In this document: piece by piece, positions 37,170-45,706 of the stretch
Layout of the letters: each line of letters opens with the position of its first letter
How positions within the stretch are numbered: the stretch's first letter is position 1
Origin: Megasphaera paucivorans
Lineage (GTDB): Bacteria > Bacillota > Negativicutes > Veillonellales > Megasphaeraceae
DNA: 64,000 nt
Assembly: GCF_900103535.1 (NCBI RefSeq)
Contig: NZ_FNHQ01000011.1
Coordinates: forward strand, 21,976-85,975
Reading direction: 5' to 3'
Notes under the pieces: generated by a model
Told to the model about the DNA's origin: nothing
Seen by the model: the letters and a program-made list of their open reading frames with translations, nothing else
The model's database searches: none
Made by a program: the position numbers and the translations under genes

Positions 37170-37757
37170 GAAGAAATTTTAAGATAGATTTTCCCATACC
37201 ACCTCACTAAAGTCCCCACCCCATCAACAGAGCAGAGAAAGAGTTTCTCCATATAGAATAAAACGTAAGTAATAAAAGGAATTTATTTAAAGCCAACAGA
37301 AGCAAGTAGTATAGAACAACTAATACTTCCGCCTAAATACCGTTATCATGTAAAACCACAGCTGTCTCTTTACGTATGTGTCCATAAAATAATAAAACCA
37401 TAATATAAAAAAGCCTATAAGCCTATAGCATTATCGGCAGTTCTTAAAAAATAAGGCACAGCCAACATTGTTCAAAATATCTGCTATCCGGAAGGCTCTG
37501 GCAATAACGTCTCAGTCTATTGAAAACCTTGCAATTTTCCTTACTTAAATTATTCTGTTGAAATAAATTCCGTTGAGATTATGTTTACATTATACAATTT
37601 CATTGTGAATTTTACAATAACGCTATGCATTTTATTCATCTATTTCGTTGTTAAATTAACATTATAACTATGTGTTTTGTTTATAAGATAAGCATATCTT
37701 ATGAAATAATGTCCAATTTTAGTAAAAACTTATACAAAATATGGTTTTATGGATAAT
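37170..37757. other. AT-rich intergenic region without a visible gene
   Basis: About 590 nt upstream of the lut operon. I see no ORF of supportable length and no RNA fold that I recognise. It holds a short direct repeat AAGCCTATAAGCCTATA (37411-37427) and a palindrome ATAAGATA-AGCA-TATCTTAT (37683-37702). The lut promoter probably lies near 37100-37200 but I cannot fix its boxes. Confidence 0.5.
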
Positions 37758-37803
37758 AAAAAAAAGTTTCTTTTTGGTAGATGAAAAAAAAGAAGCTTTT
37801 TAT
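37758..37803. terminator. Second hairpin after the metQ operon
   Basis: AAAAAGTTTCTTTTT pairs with AAAAAGAAGCTTTTT across an 8-10 nt loop, with T-runs on both strands. It lies about 100 nt beyond the first terminator (37909-37949) in the minus direction and may catch read-through toward the lut operon. Confidence 0.55.
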
Positions 37804-37908
37804 GTATTACAATAATGCATCTTACAAGCAATAAACTTTGTGATTTTTTTAACATGTTATTCTTTATTTAATCTTAAAATAAATACTCTTTATCAAAATA
37901 TATTAAAA

Positions 37909-37949
37909 ATCAGCAGAGTATTTTCTCTAAAGAAATATACTCTGCTGAT
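37909..37949 (-). terminator. Terminator of the metQ - M20 peptidase - small protein operon
   Basis: Perfect 13-bp stem ATCAGCAGAGTAT / ATACTCTGCTGAT, followed on the minus strand by TTTTTAATATATTTT. It lies 14 nt after the stop of the 45-residue protein gene. Confidence 0.85.
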
Positions 37950-37962
37950 AAAATCATACATA

Positions 37963-38100
37963 CTACCATTTATAAAAAGATGCCACACAGAATCCTAGCA
38001 TAACAATAAGAATAAGCATATTCAATGGTGTAAAACCACTATATAAAAGCCATCCGGCAGCTATAACCGTACACACCGTAAATAAAGCCTTCTTCTTCAT
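37963..38100 (-). CDS. Small two-helix membrane protein, 45 residues
   Basis: An ORF too short for normal gene calling: ATG at 38100, stop TAG at 37963-37965. The product starts MKKKALFTVCTVIAAGW and ends GFCVASFYKW, with two hydrophobic segments (about 5-20 and 27-42) joined by SGFTPLN, so a helical hairpin in the membrane. GGGGCGG lies 7 nt before the ATG, the ORF begins 18 nt after the peptidase stop, and a strong terminator begins 14 nt after its own stop. This tight packing argues that it is real. Function unknown; it would be co-transcribed with metQ and the M20 peptidase under the S-box. Confidence 0.65.
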   Translation of the reverse strand: MKKKALFTVCTVIAAGWLLYSGFTPLNMLILIVMLGFCVASFYKW

Positions 38101-38118
38101 GAGAATACCGCCCCGCTT

Positions 38119-39450
38119 TTAATATTCCAGCAAAAATGTCTTGAAAAACTGTTTTGATCCCGGCAATGCATCAGCCGGAATTCTTTCATTGACCTGATGA
38201 GCTCCACCCCAGCGATCATCCACCAAAAATCCATCAAAGCGGAATACGCGCCGGACAACAGGTGCATAATAATGAGTGTCCGTAGCTCCCAACATAAGGA
38301 ACGGAACAAGAGTAATGTTCTTCCCATAAAGTGTATGGAGCACTCTTTCTACCGTTCTATAATCATCACTATCCGGCGTCGAGGTAGGCATAGGATCTTC
38401 TCCTGAAACATGGCGCATCCGGACTCCTTCAGGCAAAAATTGCTGTAAATATTGCATGACCGATTCTATGGTATCTCCCTGCAATATGCGGCAGCTCATT
38501 GTCATTCCTACATGGGAAGGAAGGACATTCGGCTGATTGCTGGCCTGCGCCATTGTAAATGCAAACGTAGTATGAAGCATAGCATCTAGTTCAGGATTCT
38601 GACGTGCCAGCGCACACAACTCCTCCCAATATTTTTTCGGCTCTTGATAAATTCTTTTTTTATCTCCATCTTCAACTGCTGCGGCAGCTTTAAGCTGTGC
38701 CTCTGCCAATGGAATCAATCGATACGGATACGGATGTGTTTCAATATCTACAATTGCTTTAGCCACTGCACCCAAGGCGGTTCCCAATCCAGGTTTGCTG
38801 GCATGCCCCCCCGCAGAATCTTTATAAATTTCAATATTAACACAAGCTTTTTCACCTAACCCAATCCGTGCAACAAGCGTATCATCCTTGCCATGGACAA
38901 TAGAACCACCTTCGTCAAAGGTACAGCCAATCGTCACACCTTCCGCCTGCAGATTTTGACATAATAAGCGTGCGCCATCCGGACCATCTGCTCGATAAAT
39001 CTCTTCCCCAAATCCCAAAGAAATATATAAATCATATTGTGGACGCCAACCAGAAGCAAATACATCTTCTACCGCTTCCATCTCTGCGGCAAGCAAATGC
39101 TTGCAATCTGTTGTACCACGACCGTATACGCAGTCATCCACTAATTCTCCTGAAAAAGGATCATATGTCCACTGCGCTAAATCACCAACCTCAACCACAT
39201 CTTGATGCGCCATAAGCATAAGCGGTTCTTTTACCGGATTATCTGCCTTAAAACAAAATTGCAATCCTGCTTCGCCTATTTCCGTCAATCGAAATTCACG
39301 ATAAATCGTTGGATAAAATTTCTGCAGCCACTGATGCAGTTTGCCAAATTCCCGCCAATCAACTTTATTGCCATATTCATTGGATATAGTAGCGCATTGA
39401 ATTATTTTTTGAAAATGCGCTGTCATTTTTTTATCTTTCGTAACCTTCAT
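38119..39450 (-). CDS. M20-family metallopeptidase (carboxypeptidase S / PepV-like)
   Basis: About 443 residues. The co-catalytic zinc-site motifs are present: LMLMAHQDVVEV (His, Asp), GRGTTDCK (Asp), GFGEE (Glu pair), TFDEGG, TDTHYY and a C-terminal GAHQVNERIP (His). The lid domain inserted in the middle contains the dimer motif DSAGGHASKPG. It is a cytoplasmic amino- or dipeptidase. The ATG at 39450 is chosen because GAGGTG lies 7 nt upstream. It follows metQ by 40 nt inside an S-box operon, so it may release methionine or cysteine from peptides or acyl derivatives. Confidence 0.88.
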   Translation of the reverse strand: MKVTKDKKMTAHFQKIIQCATISNEYGNKVDWREFGKLHQWLQKFYPTIYREFRLTEIGEAGLQFCFKADNPVKEPLMLMAHQDVVEVGDLAQWTYDPFSGELVDDCVYGRGTTDCKHLLAAEMEAVEDVFASGWRPQYDLYISLGFGEEIYRADGPDGARLLCQNLQAEGVTIGCTFDEGGSIVHGKDDTLVARIGLGEKACVNIEIYKDSAGGHASKPGLGTALGAVAKAIVDIETHPYPYRLIPLAEAQLKAAAAVEDGDKKRIYQEPKKYWEELCALARQNPELDAMLHTTFAFTMAQASNQPNVLPSHVGMTMSCRILQGDTIESVMQYLQQFLPEGVRMRHVSGEDPMPTSTPDSDDYRTVERVLHTLYGKNITLVPFLMLGATDTHYYAPVVRRVFRFDGFLVDDRWGGAHQVNERIPADALPGSKQFFKTFLLEY

Positions 39451-39490
39451 GTCATGCACCTCGAATACTTAGATTGATTTCCTTTTTATT

Positions 39491-40312
39491 CTACCACGCC
39501 GGAACAAGAACACCCGCAAATTCCTTGTCAATATAATCTTTTACTGCCTGTGACTGAAATGCTTTAACAAATTTTTTATAAGCCGGGTTATCTTTATCTG
39601 CTTCACGAGCAGCAATAATATTGACATACGGACTCGTATTATCTTCTACGGCAATACCATCTTTTTGGCTGTTAAGACCGGCAGAAATAGCATAGCCTGC
39701 ATTAATAACAGATGCTGCTGTATCATCCAAGGAACGAGGAAGTTGTGCTGCTTCCAATTCAATAATATGAAGATGCTTAGGATTATCCACAATATCTTGA
39801 ACGGTTACCTTCGTTGGTTCTTTTCCCTTTGTCAGCGTTATCCATCCTTGTTTCTGAAGCAGCAACAATGCCCGGCCGCCGTTTGATGGATCATTAGGAA
39901 TAGCAATTGTTGCTCCATCGGGTATATCTCCAACGGTTTTATATTTATGGGAGTATAACCCTAACGGAGCTAAATAGGTTTGTCCTATACTAACTAAATG
40001 TGTACCATTTTTTTCATTAAAAGCATCTAAAAAAGGTTTATGCTGAAAAGAATTTAAGTCAATATCTCCACTGGCCAATGCCTGATCAGGTGTTACATAA
40101 TCGGAAAAAGTTTTTACATGCACCGTCAATCCTTCTTTAGCCGCTTCTTTTGTTACCAAATCCATGATTTGTTCACTGGCACCCGGTGTAACACCAACAG
40201 TAATTTCCTTTTTTTCCTGCGAAGCAGAGTTACTTTGATTTCCACATCCTGCAAACAGGCTTGCCGCAGCAACCAGCGCAAGCGCAACAAGTACAATTTT
40301 TTTACATCTCAT
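39491..40312 (-). CDS. metQ: Methionine-binding lipoprotein MetQ (NlpA family)
   Basis: About 273 residues. A lipoprotein signal peptide ends in the lipobox LFAGC. The mature protein carries NlpA landmarks: ITVGVTPGASEQIMDLV, DIDLNSFQHKPFLDAFN, TIAIPNDPSNGGRALLLLQ, and a C-terminal FKAFQSQ-like segment (VKAFQSQAVKDYI). It captures methionine for a MetNI transporter. No metN or metI is in the window, so the transporter core must be elsewhere. The start at 40312 (MRCKKIV) is preferred to 40318 on ribosome-site spacing. Expression is under the SAM riboswitch directly upstream. Confidence 0.93.
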   Translation of the reverse strand: MRCKKIVLVALALVAAASLFAGCGNQSNSASQEKKEITVGVTPGASEQIMDLVTKEAAKEGLTVHVKTFSDYVTPDQALASGDIDLNSFQHKPFLDAFNEKNGTHLVSIGQTYLAPLGLYSHKYKTVGDIPDGATIAIPNDPSNGGRALLLLQKQGWITLTKGKEPTKVTVQDIVDNPKHLHIIELEAAQLPRSLDDTAASVINAGYAISAGLNSQKDGIAVEDNTSPYVNIIAAREADKDNPAYKKFVKAFQSQAVKDYIDKEFAGVLVPAW

Positions 40313-40337
40313 TTTCATCTCTCCTTAATAAAATTAA

Positions 40338-40372
40338 CAAAAAAAAATCTTCGTCAAAAAAGACGAAGATTA
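40338..40372 (-). terminator. Riboswitch expression-platform terminator before metQ
   Basis: Stem ATCTTCGTC / GACGAAGAT followed by a run of nine T on the minus strand, between the S-box aptamer and metQ. With SAM bound, transcription should stop here. Confidence 0.88.
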
Positions 40373-40384
40373 ATAACGTAATCA

Positions 40385-40479
40385 ATCATCTTTCGAAATA
40401 TTTCGCTGGAATTGGCACCTTTCCTTTCGGAAGGTTGCCGCAGTGTCATAGGGCCAGTCCCTCAACTGCTCTGGATGAT
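40385..40479 (-). ncRNA. SAM-I (S-box) riboswitch aptamer
   Basis: On the minus strand the aptamer reads ATCATCCAGAGCAG, then GAGGGACTGGCCCTATGA, GCGGCAACC, a small hairpin CCTTCCGAAAGGAAAGG, GTGCCAATTCC, and closes with GATGAT, which pairs with ATCATC (P1). These are the conserved S-box blocks. Low SAM (methionine starvation) should let the downstream terminator be avoided, turning on metQ, the M20 peptidase gene and the 45-residue protein gene. Confidence 0.95.
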
Positions 40480-40502
40480 ATCGTTATGAAATTGTTGTTG
40501 CT

Positions 40503-40532
40503 ATTCTAACATGCCGCTCCTTGTGCTGTCAA
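40503..40532 (-). promoter_or_regulatory. Promoter of the S-box metQ operon
   Basis: TTGACA (40527-40532), 18 nt, TAGAAT (40503-40508) on the minus strand. The transcript would begin about 15-20 nt before the aptamer. Confidence 0.75.
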
Positions 40533-40549
40533 TACAAAGTTATCGTCTC

Positions 40550-41851
40550 TTATTGCACTGCTTTATATACCATGGAAATGATATCGCCATAGCTTACAGT
40601 CGCAAAATCATCTGTAACAAAGGTATTAAGTTGTCCCGGTACATTCGGTTCGTGAATTCGATTGGTCAAAAGAATAATGCATAAATTATATTTAGGATCA
40701 ATGACAATATCCGTTCCCGTCCACCCCGTATGCGCTATAGCCTGAGAACTAGCATAGGAGCCAAACTCCCATTCCTGATTTTGTAAACAATTTACATTCC
40801 ATCCCAATGCAAATCGGGTATTGCGAGGACGCACGTATTCATCTATAATGCGGGAACTGCAAAGTGTGTAATTGCCATATCCTCCCTTATTCAATATAAG
40901 CTGTGCCAAAACAGCCAAATCTTCAGCCCGTGAAAACAAACCCGCATGACCAGATACTCCTTTCATGGAGTACCATGCTTTTTCATCCTGTACCTGTCCC
41001 TGTAAAGTACCTGTACGTATCCCGGGAAAAGTTACCATTCCCCAACGCGTATTGCCACAAGGTTCCGTAGCCGCACAATCTTCTGGCTTAAATCCTTTGC
41101 ACAACGGATTAAACAACGTATGGGTCAACCCTAATGGCCGGTAAATCACATTCTCCGTATATGTATCCAGCCTTTGCTTTGTAACTTTTTCTATTACCGC
41201 ACAAAGAATCATATAATCCGTGTCACTATACTGTATCTGGGTCCCCGTGGGATAAGAAAGCGGAATAGTATCTAAAAGTTTTAATGTCTTATCTCTATTC
41301 AAAGAATAAAAAGCGCCTGCCCGGGGTTCATAAAAACACATTTCCGGAGAAAAACCAGCCGTATGATCCATAAGATCACAAAGGCGGATTTTCTCACGAC
41401 CATCACCGGTAAACTCAGGTAAATACGTTGATACCAAATCATCAGGGCGGACTTTCCCCTCTCCTGTAAGCCTCATAAAAGCAAAAATCGTAGCATATAT
41501 TTTCGTATTAGAAGCAATATCAAACAAGGTGTTCACCGTCATAGGTTGACGTTTTTTCTTGGGGAGCAGTTGTTTTTGATCATACATTTTTGCCCAGCCA
41601 TATGCCGTTTCTTTTATAATTTTCCCATCTTTTGCCACAAGCAGAACGGCTCCGGGAAATCCTCGCTTAACATCGTTTTCTATCACTGAATCAATATCTT
41701 GCAACCGCTTCCCCATAACATTAGAAGAAGGTAGAATTTCTTTGGTTAGAACAGGATAATGTTGTATTTTTTGCGGCGCAATGTCTTTCGCAAATGCAGG
41801 CACCGTCAACATCATAATAAAAATGATAGCTTGAAATAGTTTGCATCTCAC
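40550..41851 (-). CDS. Exported serine hydrolase of the class C beta-lactamase family, PBP4B (YfeW)-like
   Basis: 433 residues. A signal peptide (MRCKLFQAIIFIMMLTVPAFA) precedes the serine-hydrolase fold. The catalytic motifs are SNTK (SxxK), YSD (YxN position) and HTGWTG (HxG). The length and the ending resemble YfeW/PBP4B, a DD-carboxypeptidase-like protein; esterase activity is equally possible. Start: GTG at 41851 with AAGGAGG upstream. It lies downstream of the OmpM terminator, so it is transcribed separately. Confidence 0.82.
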   Translation of the reverse strand: MRCKLFQAIIFIMMLTVPAFAKDIAPQKIQHYPVLTKEILPSSNVMGKRLQDIDSVIENDVKRGFPGAVLLVAKDGKIIKETAYGWAKMYDQKQLLPKKKRQPMTVNTLFDIASNTKIYATIFAFMRLTGEGKVRPDDLVSTYLPEFTGDGREKIRLCDLMDHTAGFSPEMCFYEPRAGAFYSLNRDKTLKLLDTIPLSYPTGTQIQYSDTDYMILCAVIEKVTKQRLDTYTENVIYRPLGLTHTLFNPLCKGFKPEDCAATEPCGNTRWGMVTFPGIRTGTLQGQVQDEKAWYSMKGVSGHAGLFSRAEDLAVLAQLILNKGGYGNYTLCSSRIIDEYVRPRNTRFALGWNVNCLQNQEWEFGSYASSQAIAHTGWTGTDIVIDPKYNLCIILLTNRIHEPNVPGQLNTFVTDDFATVSYGDIISMVYKAVQ

Positions 41852-41934
41852 AGCAATGCCTCCTTTCCTACCATATTATATCATGTTAAGTATATACGCA
41901 TACTAAAGCTTTTTATTTTCAATAAAATACAGGT

Positions 41935-41992
41935 AAAAAAGTGAACCCAATAAGGGACCCCTTTTTCGGAGTCCCTTATTGGGTTCACTTTT
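41935..41992. terminator. Strong terminator after the OmpM gene
   Basis: Arms GTGAACCCAATAAGGGAC (41941-41958) and GTCCCTTATTGGGTTCAC (41971-41988) pair perfectly over 18 bp around a 12-nt loop, flanked by A6 and TTTTATTTT so the stem extends further. It would stop transcription of the hydrolase-OmpM operon. Confidence 0.88.
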
Positions 41993-42047
41993 ATTTTGTG
42001 TAGGAAGATGTTGCATGCATAATGAATTTTACAAAAATCTTTTATAC

Positions 42048-43433
42048 TTAGAAGAAGAAATTAAAAGTTGACTGCCAACTATTATTTAGCTTATCTCCAT
42101 CAATATATTTAATGCGGTCATATGTCAAAGTCCATTGTACATTACGCCATGGTACATAGACAAAATCAGCCCGCCATGCATTAATACCATCAAGTGCATT
42201 CTGCCAATTACCATCGACATCTGTCGTAAGCGGAACCCAGCTAAAAGCACCGCGATTCCACAAACCAGCCACACCGCTTGGCAAGTGTCGATAGGAAATT
42301 CCCCATCCCCAATCTCCTTGTTTAAACGGATTGACCATATTCGTGTATAAGGCCGGCATATAATTTGTCGCCTTGTATTTAGATTGAAGAGCTATGAAAT
42401 AACCATTTTGTTTGCCAGAAGCATGTCCGTAAGCATAATTGTCGGGATTAGCATTATTATGTGCATATTCAAAGGATAGTGCCAATTTCGGTGTAATTTC
42501 AACAGCACCGTTAATGACGCGCAAATCTAAATCGTCAACCGTATCGGAATAGCTTTGACGTAATGCATACGCACCGATGTCCATTTTACCATTCGGTTTA
42601 TACTGCGCTTCCATAAATTTAACGCGTTGTCCCGATGATATTAAATAAGAACTATTGGCTAACCCGCCTCGGAAAGTCCATTTATCTTGCTTGCGAGTAT
42701 AGTATACTCCTTCCGTATCACCTGTATTACCAAAAAAAGCGCCTTTCCCCGGATATAATTGCATTTTACCAACTTCAAGCGTACCGCCAAGCATATTCTT
42801 TCCTGTCATCCAGAATCGATCAAAGCGAACTGTTTCAGACGTATTTGACTGCCAATTCCACTTCGCCTGCACTAAGCGCGAATTCCATGTCCATCGATCT
42901 CCTACGTCCGCACTCATGTATACTCGGATACGTTCCATTAATTGATCGGAATTCTTAATATTTTTCCCCGTAACCCAGGCTCCACCACTATTATTGCCTA
43001 TGCTATTATGTGTATATTCAATGCGATTATCAAAAAAGAAATTCACATTAGGCTTAGCTATCGGCTTTGCCTCTGCCGGAGCCGGTTTAGTCGATTGAAC
43101 AGCACCAATTTTCTCCAAGTCCTGCGCATATTCTACAGCTAACTTTTCAATTACACGTTTTTGTTCCGGTGTTGCTTCATCTATTTTTGTCATTGCGTTA
43201 GCTACCAAAATAGACATTTCATACCGTGTTACCGTCCGTTTCCCATCAAAGCGTGTCACGTCTCCTGATACGACACCTTCTTGGGTTAATTGTTTAATTG
43301 CACTATAAGACCAGTCATTCACAGGGACATCATAAAATATAGCTGAAGGGGCGGCAAACCCTGGAACAGTTACACCAACAGCCATTACAACCGTCATAAC
43401 TGCCAAAACATTTTTTGACATTCTTTTTTTCAC
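42048..43433 (-). CDS. SLH-domain outer-membrane porin, OmpM type
   Basis: About 461 residues. Signal peptide cleaved after PGFA. One SLH domain follows (FYDVPVNDWSYSAIKQLTQEGVVSGD ... VTRYEMSILVANAM), then a helical stalk (EQKRVIEKLAVEYAQDLEKIG), then a beta-barrel of alternating aromatic strands ending in the C-terminal aromatic signature WQSTFNFFF. In Negativicutes such proteins link the outer membrane to peptidoglycan polyamines and act as porins. The start is the GTG at 43433, 7 nt after GAAGGAGGG. It follows an alpha/beta-hydrolase gene by 60 nt and is probably the last gene of that operon. Confidence 0.92.
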   Translation of the reverse strand: MKKRMSKNVLAVMTVVMAVGVTVPGFAAPSAIFYDVPVNDWSYSAIKQLTQEGVVSGDVTRFDGKRTVTRYEMSILVANAMTKIDEATPEQKRVIEKLAVEYAQDLEKIGAVQSTKPAPAEAKPIAKPNVNFFFDNRIEYTHNSIGNNSGGAWVTGKNIKNSDQLMERIRVYMSADVGDRWTWNSRLVQAKWNWQSNTSETVRFDRFWMTGKNMLGGTLEVGKMQLYPGKGAFFGNTGDTEGVYYTRKQDKWTFRGGLANSSYLISSGQRVKFMEAQYKPNGKMDIGAYALRQSYSDTVDDLDLRVINGAVEITPKLALSFEYAHNNANPDNYAYGHASGKQNGYFIALQSKYKATNYMPALYTNMVNPFKQGDWGWGISYRHLPSGVAGLWNRGAFSWVPLTTDVDGNWQNALDGINAWRADFVYVPWRNVQWTLTYDRIKYIDGDKLNNSWQSTFNFFF

Positions 43434-43493
43434 GTTCTTTCCCTCCTTCAATAGTGTTGTAGCTTACATCATGCCTCATACTTTTCATTGACA

Positions 43494-44240
43494 TTATAAT
43501 GATGCAATAAATTGTCGTACTGTCTCTGCAAACAAATCAGGTACCTCTATTTGCGGATTATGTCCGGACGCCGGCAAAATAACTAAGGATGCATGAGGAT
43601 ACAATCGTGCTGTTTTTTGTGCTTCCGACAAAGGAACAACTGCATCCTTTTCTCCTTGCATGACTAGAACCGGTTTCATAAAGGAAGGCGCTTTTTCAGA
43701 GAAATCCACCGTAGTCAACGCCCGAGAATTAGGAATAAACACGTCTTTAGCCAAAAGACAATCTGCGAGCAACCCTTTCATAAGTGCCGGAGGTACATCT
43801 ACAGCCAAAGTTGCTTTTAAAGAAATCAGTAATACTTGTTCGTCTTTCACTACTGTTTCCAGCAAAGAATAATCAAACGGCCCCATGCCTCCGATATAAG
43901 CTGAATCCACAAGAATCATGGCCTTCAAATAACTCGGCATATCCACCGCCAGCTGCATCGCTACTGCTCCGCCAAGAGAATGCCCCGCAACAGTGCAAGG
44001 AAAAAAGTGCTGTTGCTGGAGAATCTCCATAATATCTTCAGCATGTTGTTTTATCGTTATATCTGCTTTCCCGCGTTCTGATCGGCCGCATCCCCTCAAA
44101 TCAACTGCCAGCATGTCGAAAGAATCGTCAAGACGGATCATAGCCGGTCTCCACCAATGAGAGGAAGCTAAATTGCCATGAATAAACAATATTTTTTCCA
44201 TCCCGTTTCCAGAACGAAAATAATGAAGCGTTTTCATCAT
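43494..44240 (-). CDS. Alpha/beta-hydrolase (fourth of a tandem set)
   Basis: 248 residues. Oxyanion motif FIHGNLASSHWW, nucleophile elbow GHSLGG, acid in VMQGEKDAVVP and catalytic His in ASGHNPQIE. No signal peptide; cytoplasmic. The N-terminal half resembles the frameshifted hydrolase at 45707-46487 (both have HGNLASS-WW and DLRGCG), so they are probably paralogues. Ribosome site AGAGGT precedes the ATG pair at 44237-44240. Substrate unknown; short acyl esters or lactones are possible. Confidence 0.85.
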   Translation of the reverse strand: MMKTLHYFRSGNGMEKILFIHGNLASSHWWRPAMIRLDDSFDMLAVDLRGCGRSERGKADITIKQHAEDIMEILQQQHFFPCTVAGHSLGGAVAMQLAVDMPSYLKAMILVDSAYIGGMGPFDYSLLETVVKDEQVLLISLKATLAVDVPPALMKGLLADCLLAKDVFIPNSRALTTVDFSEKAPSFMKPVLVMQGEKDAVVPLSEAQKTARLYPHASLVILPASGHNPQIEVPDLFAETVRQFIASL

Positions 44241-44252
44241 ATGTTACCTCTT

Positions 44253-45683
44253 TTAGTACATATCAATTTCACTGTGATCCCAAATACTGAAAACTTTATT
44301 CTTTGATTCAGGAACACCGATAGTCATACTTGGTGGTGCCGGAACACCGTTTTCTACCCAATTTACCAACGCATCAAAAGCCTGATGTACATATGGCATA
44401 AGCGGCTGTAATGTATTTTGAGGATCTACTTTGGGATTATTCACAAAAGAGTCAAAATGATTGCCGTGTTCGACCATATATAAGCGGTACATACGGATAT
44501 CACCATTTTTTTCCACAAGTTTTTCATAAGCCGCTGCATGAACGTTAGGGAATAGCAGTGCATCCCAAGTTCCATGAATAGTAATTGTCGGTTTTATAAT
44601 TTTTCCCGTATTTTCAATAGCTGCAATGCGTTTCATCGCTTCCGGCCGCTTAAACCAATCATAATTTTTATAATCTTCAGGATGGCTTAAAAATTCCCAC
44701 CAATTACGATTTTTGTATTCCGGATCATATTTGACTCGGTGAAGATTTAACGTCGGCAGCCAATATAACGTACCGTATATCGGCCATAACATGCGAGACT
44801 GTTCGGGCAAGCCCATTTTTTCCAAAGATGCTGCTGCTAATTTCTTCGCCTGCGGCGATGCTGTTTGATCTTTTAAAATTTGCCATGCATTAACCGCTGT
44901 CGAAAGACTGGAAATAAGATTTTCTTCGTGCCCTCTCCATAAAACACCTTCCCAATCGATCATACCGCTGTATAATTCCGGATGATGTTCCATCGCATAA
45001 CGAGTTACGTACCCGCCATTAGAATATCCCCACAAATAAGTATACGCCGGCTCTTTATTGTACAGTTTCTTCAAAACTTCTCGTGAGGCCATCGTCAGTT
45101 CATAGAAACGCTGATTCCATTCGCTCAAGGAATCTTCTTTATTGCTAAAAGCATTCATTGCCTTCGCCCAAGGATAAATAACACCGTCCGGAGCTGGTAT
45201 TTGTTCTCCCGTCGTCCCTTTATCACAAATAGCATATGCATAACTGGCACCATTTTTATCGACCTTTGTAAGAACATAATCACTGATAAGTGCATCCGTC
45301 GAACGAGAGTCACCGAAACCAGGTGCTCCTACAATAACCAATCGACCATTCCATTTATCAGGAACACGAATAACAAAATTACAATCATCAAAATATCCGC
45401 TTATCTCTTTACCAGAAATCTTAATTTTGGGCGCATACCAATCAGGGCGCTGCGGCGTCCCCGTTGACCAATCACTTACTGCCAGCGCAATGCGGCGTCC
45501 TTCCGCTAATTTACCTATGTCCGGATTATTGGTAGTCAAATCTGCATACTGTACTACATTGACATTATGTGCACCCGTAATATAGGTAGACATAGCGTTT
45601 GTTAAAAAACTCGGAGCTAAACTAAAAAAACACAATCCTGACATCAACAACATTGTTTTTATTGTTTTTTTACAGTCAATCAA
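44253..45683 (-). CDS. Exported alpha/beta-hydrolase, esterase/tannase-like
   Basis: About 476 residues. Signal peptide (IDCKKTIKTMLLMSGLCFFSLAPSFLTNA). Nucleophile elbow WGYSNGGYVT, probable acid in HGTWDALLFP and His in EHGNHFDSF. The large insertion domain between strand and nucleophile and the GxSNGG elbow recall feruloyl esterase, tannase or hydroxybutyrate-oligomer hydrolases; I cannot pick among them. The start is uncertain: TTG at 45683 with AAAGGA about 10 nt upstream; a longer opening to 45755 has no good ribosome site and overlaps the upstream gene. It is periplasmic or surface-located, next to cytoplasmic hydrolases, suggesting breakdown of an exogenous ester. Confidence 0.75.
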   Translation of the reverse strand: MIDCKKTIKTMLLMSGLCFFSLAPSFLTNAMSTYITGAHNVNVVQYADLTTNNPDIGKLAEGRRIALAVSDWSTGTPQRPDWYAPKIKISGKEISGYFDDCNFVIRVPDKWNGRLVIVGAPGFGDSRSTDALISDYVLTKVDKNGASYAYAICDKGTTGEQIPAPDGVIYPWAKAMNAFSNKEDSLSEWNQRFYELTMASREVLKKLYNKEPAYTYLWGYSNGGYVTRYAMEHHPELYSGMIDWEGVLWRGHEENLISSLSTAVNAWQILKDQTASPQAKKLAAASLEKMGLPEQSRMLWPIYGTLYWLPTLNLHRVKYDPEYKNRNWWEFLSHPEDYKNYDWFKRPEAMKRIAAIENTGKIIKPTITIHGTWDALLFPNVHAAAYEKLVEKNGDIRMYRLYMVEHGNHFDSFVNNPKVDPQNTLQPLMPYVHQAFDALVNWVENGVPAPPSMTIGVPESKNKVFSIWDHSEIDMY

Positions 45684-45706
45684 CGTCTCCACATCCTTTC
45701 TCTTTT

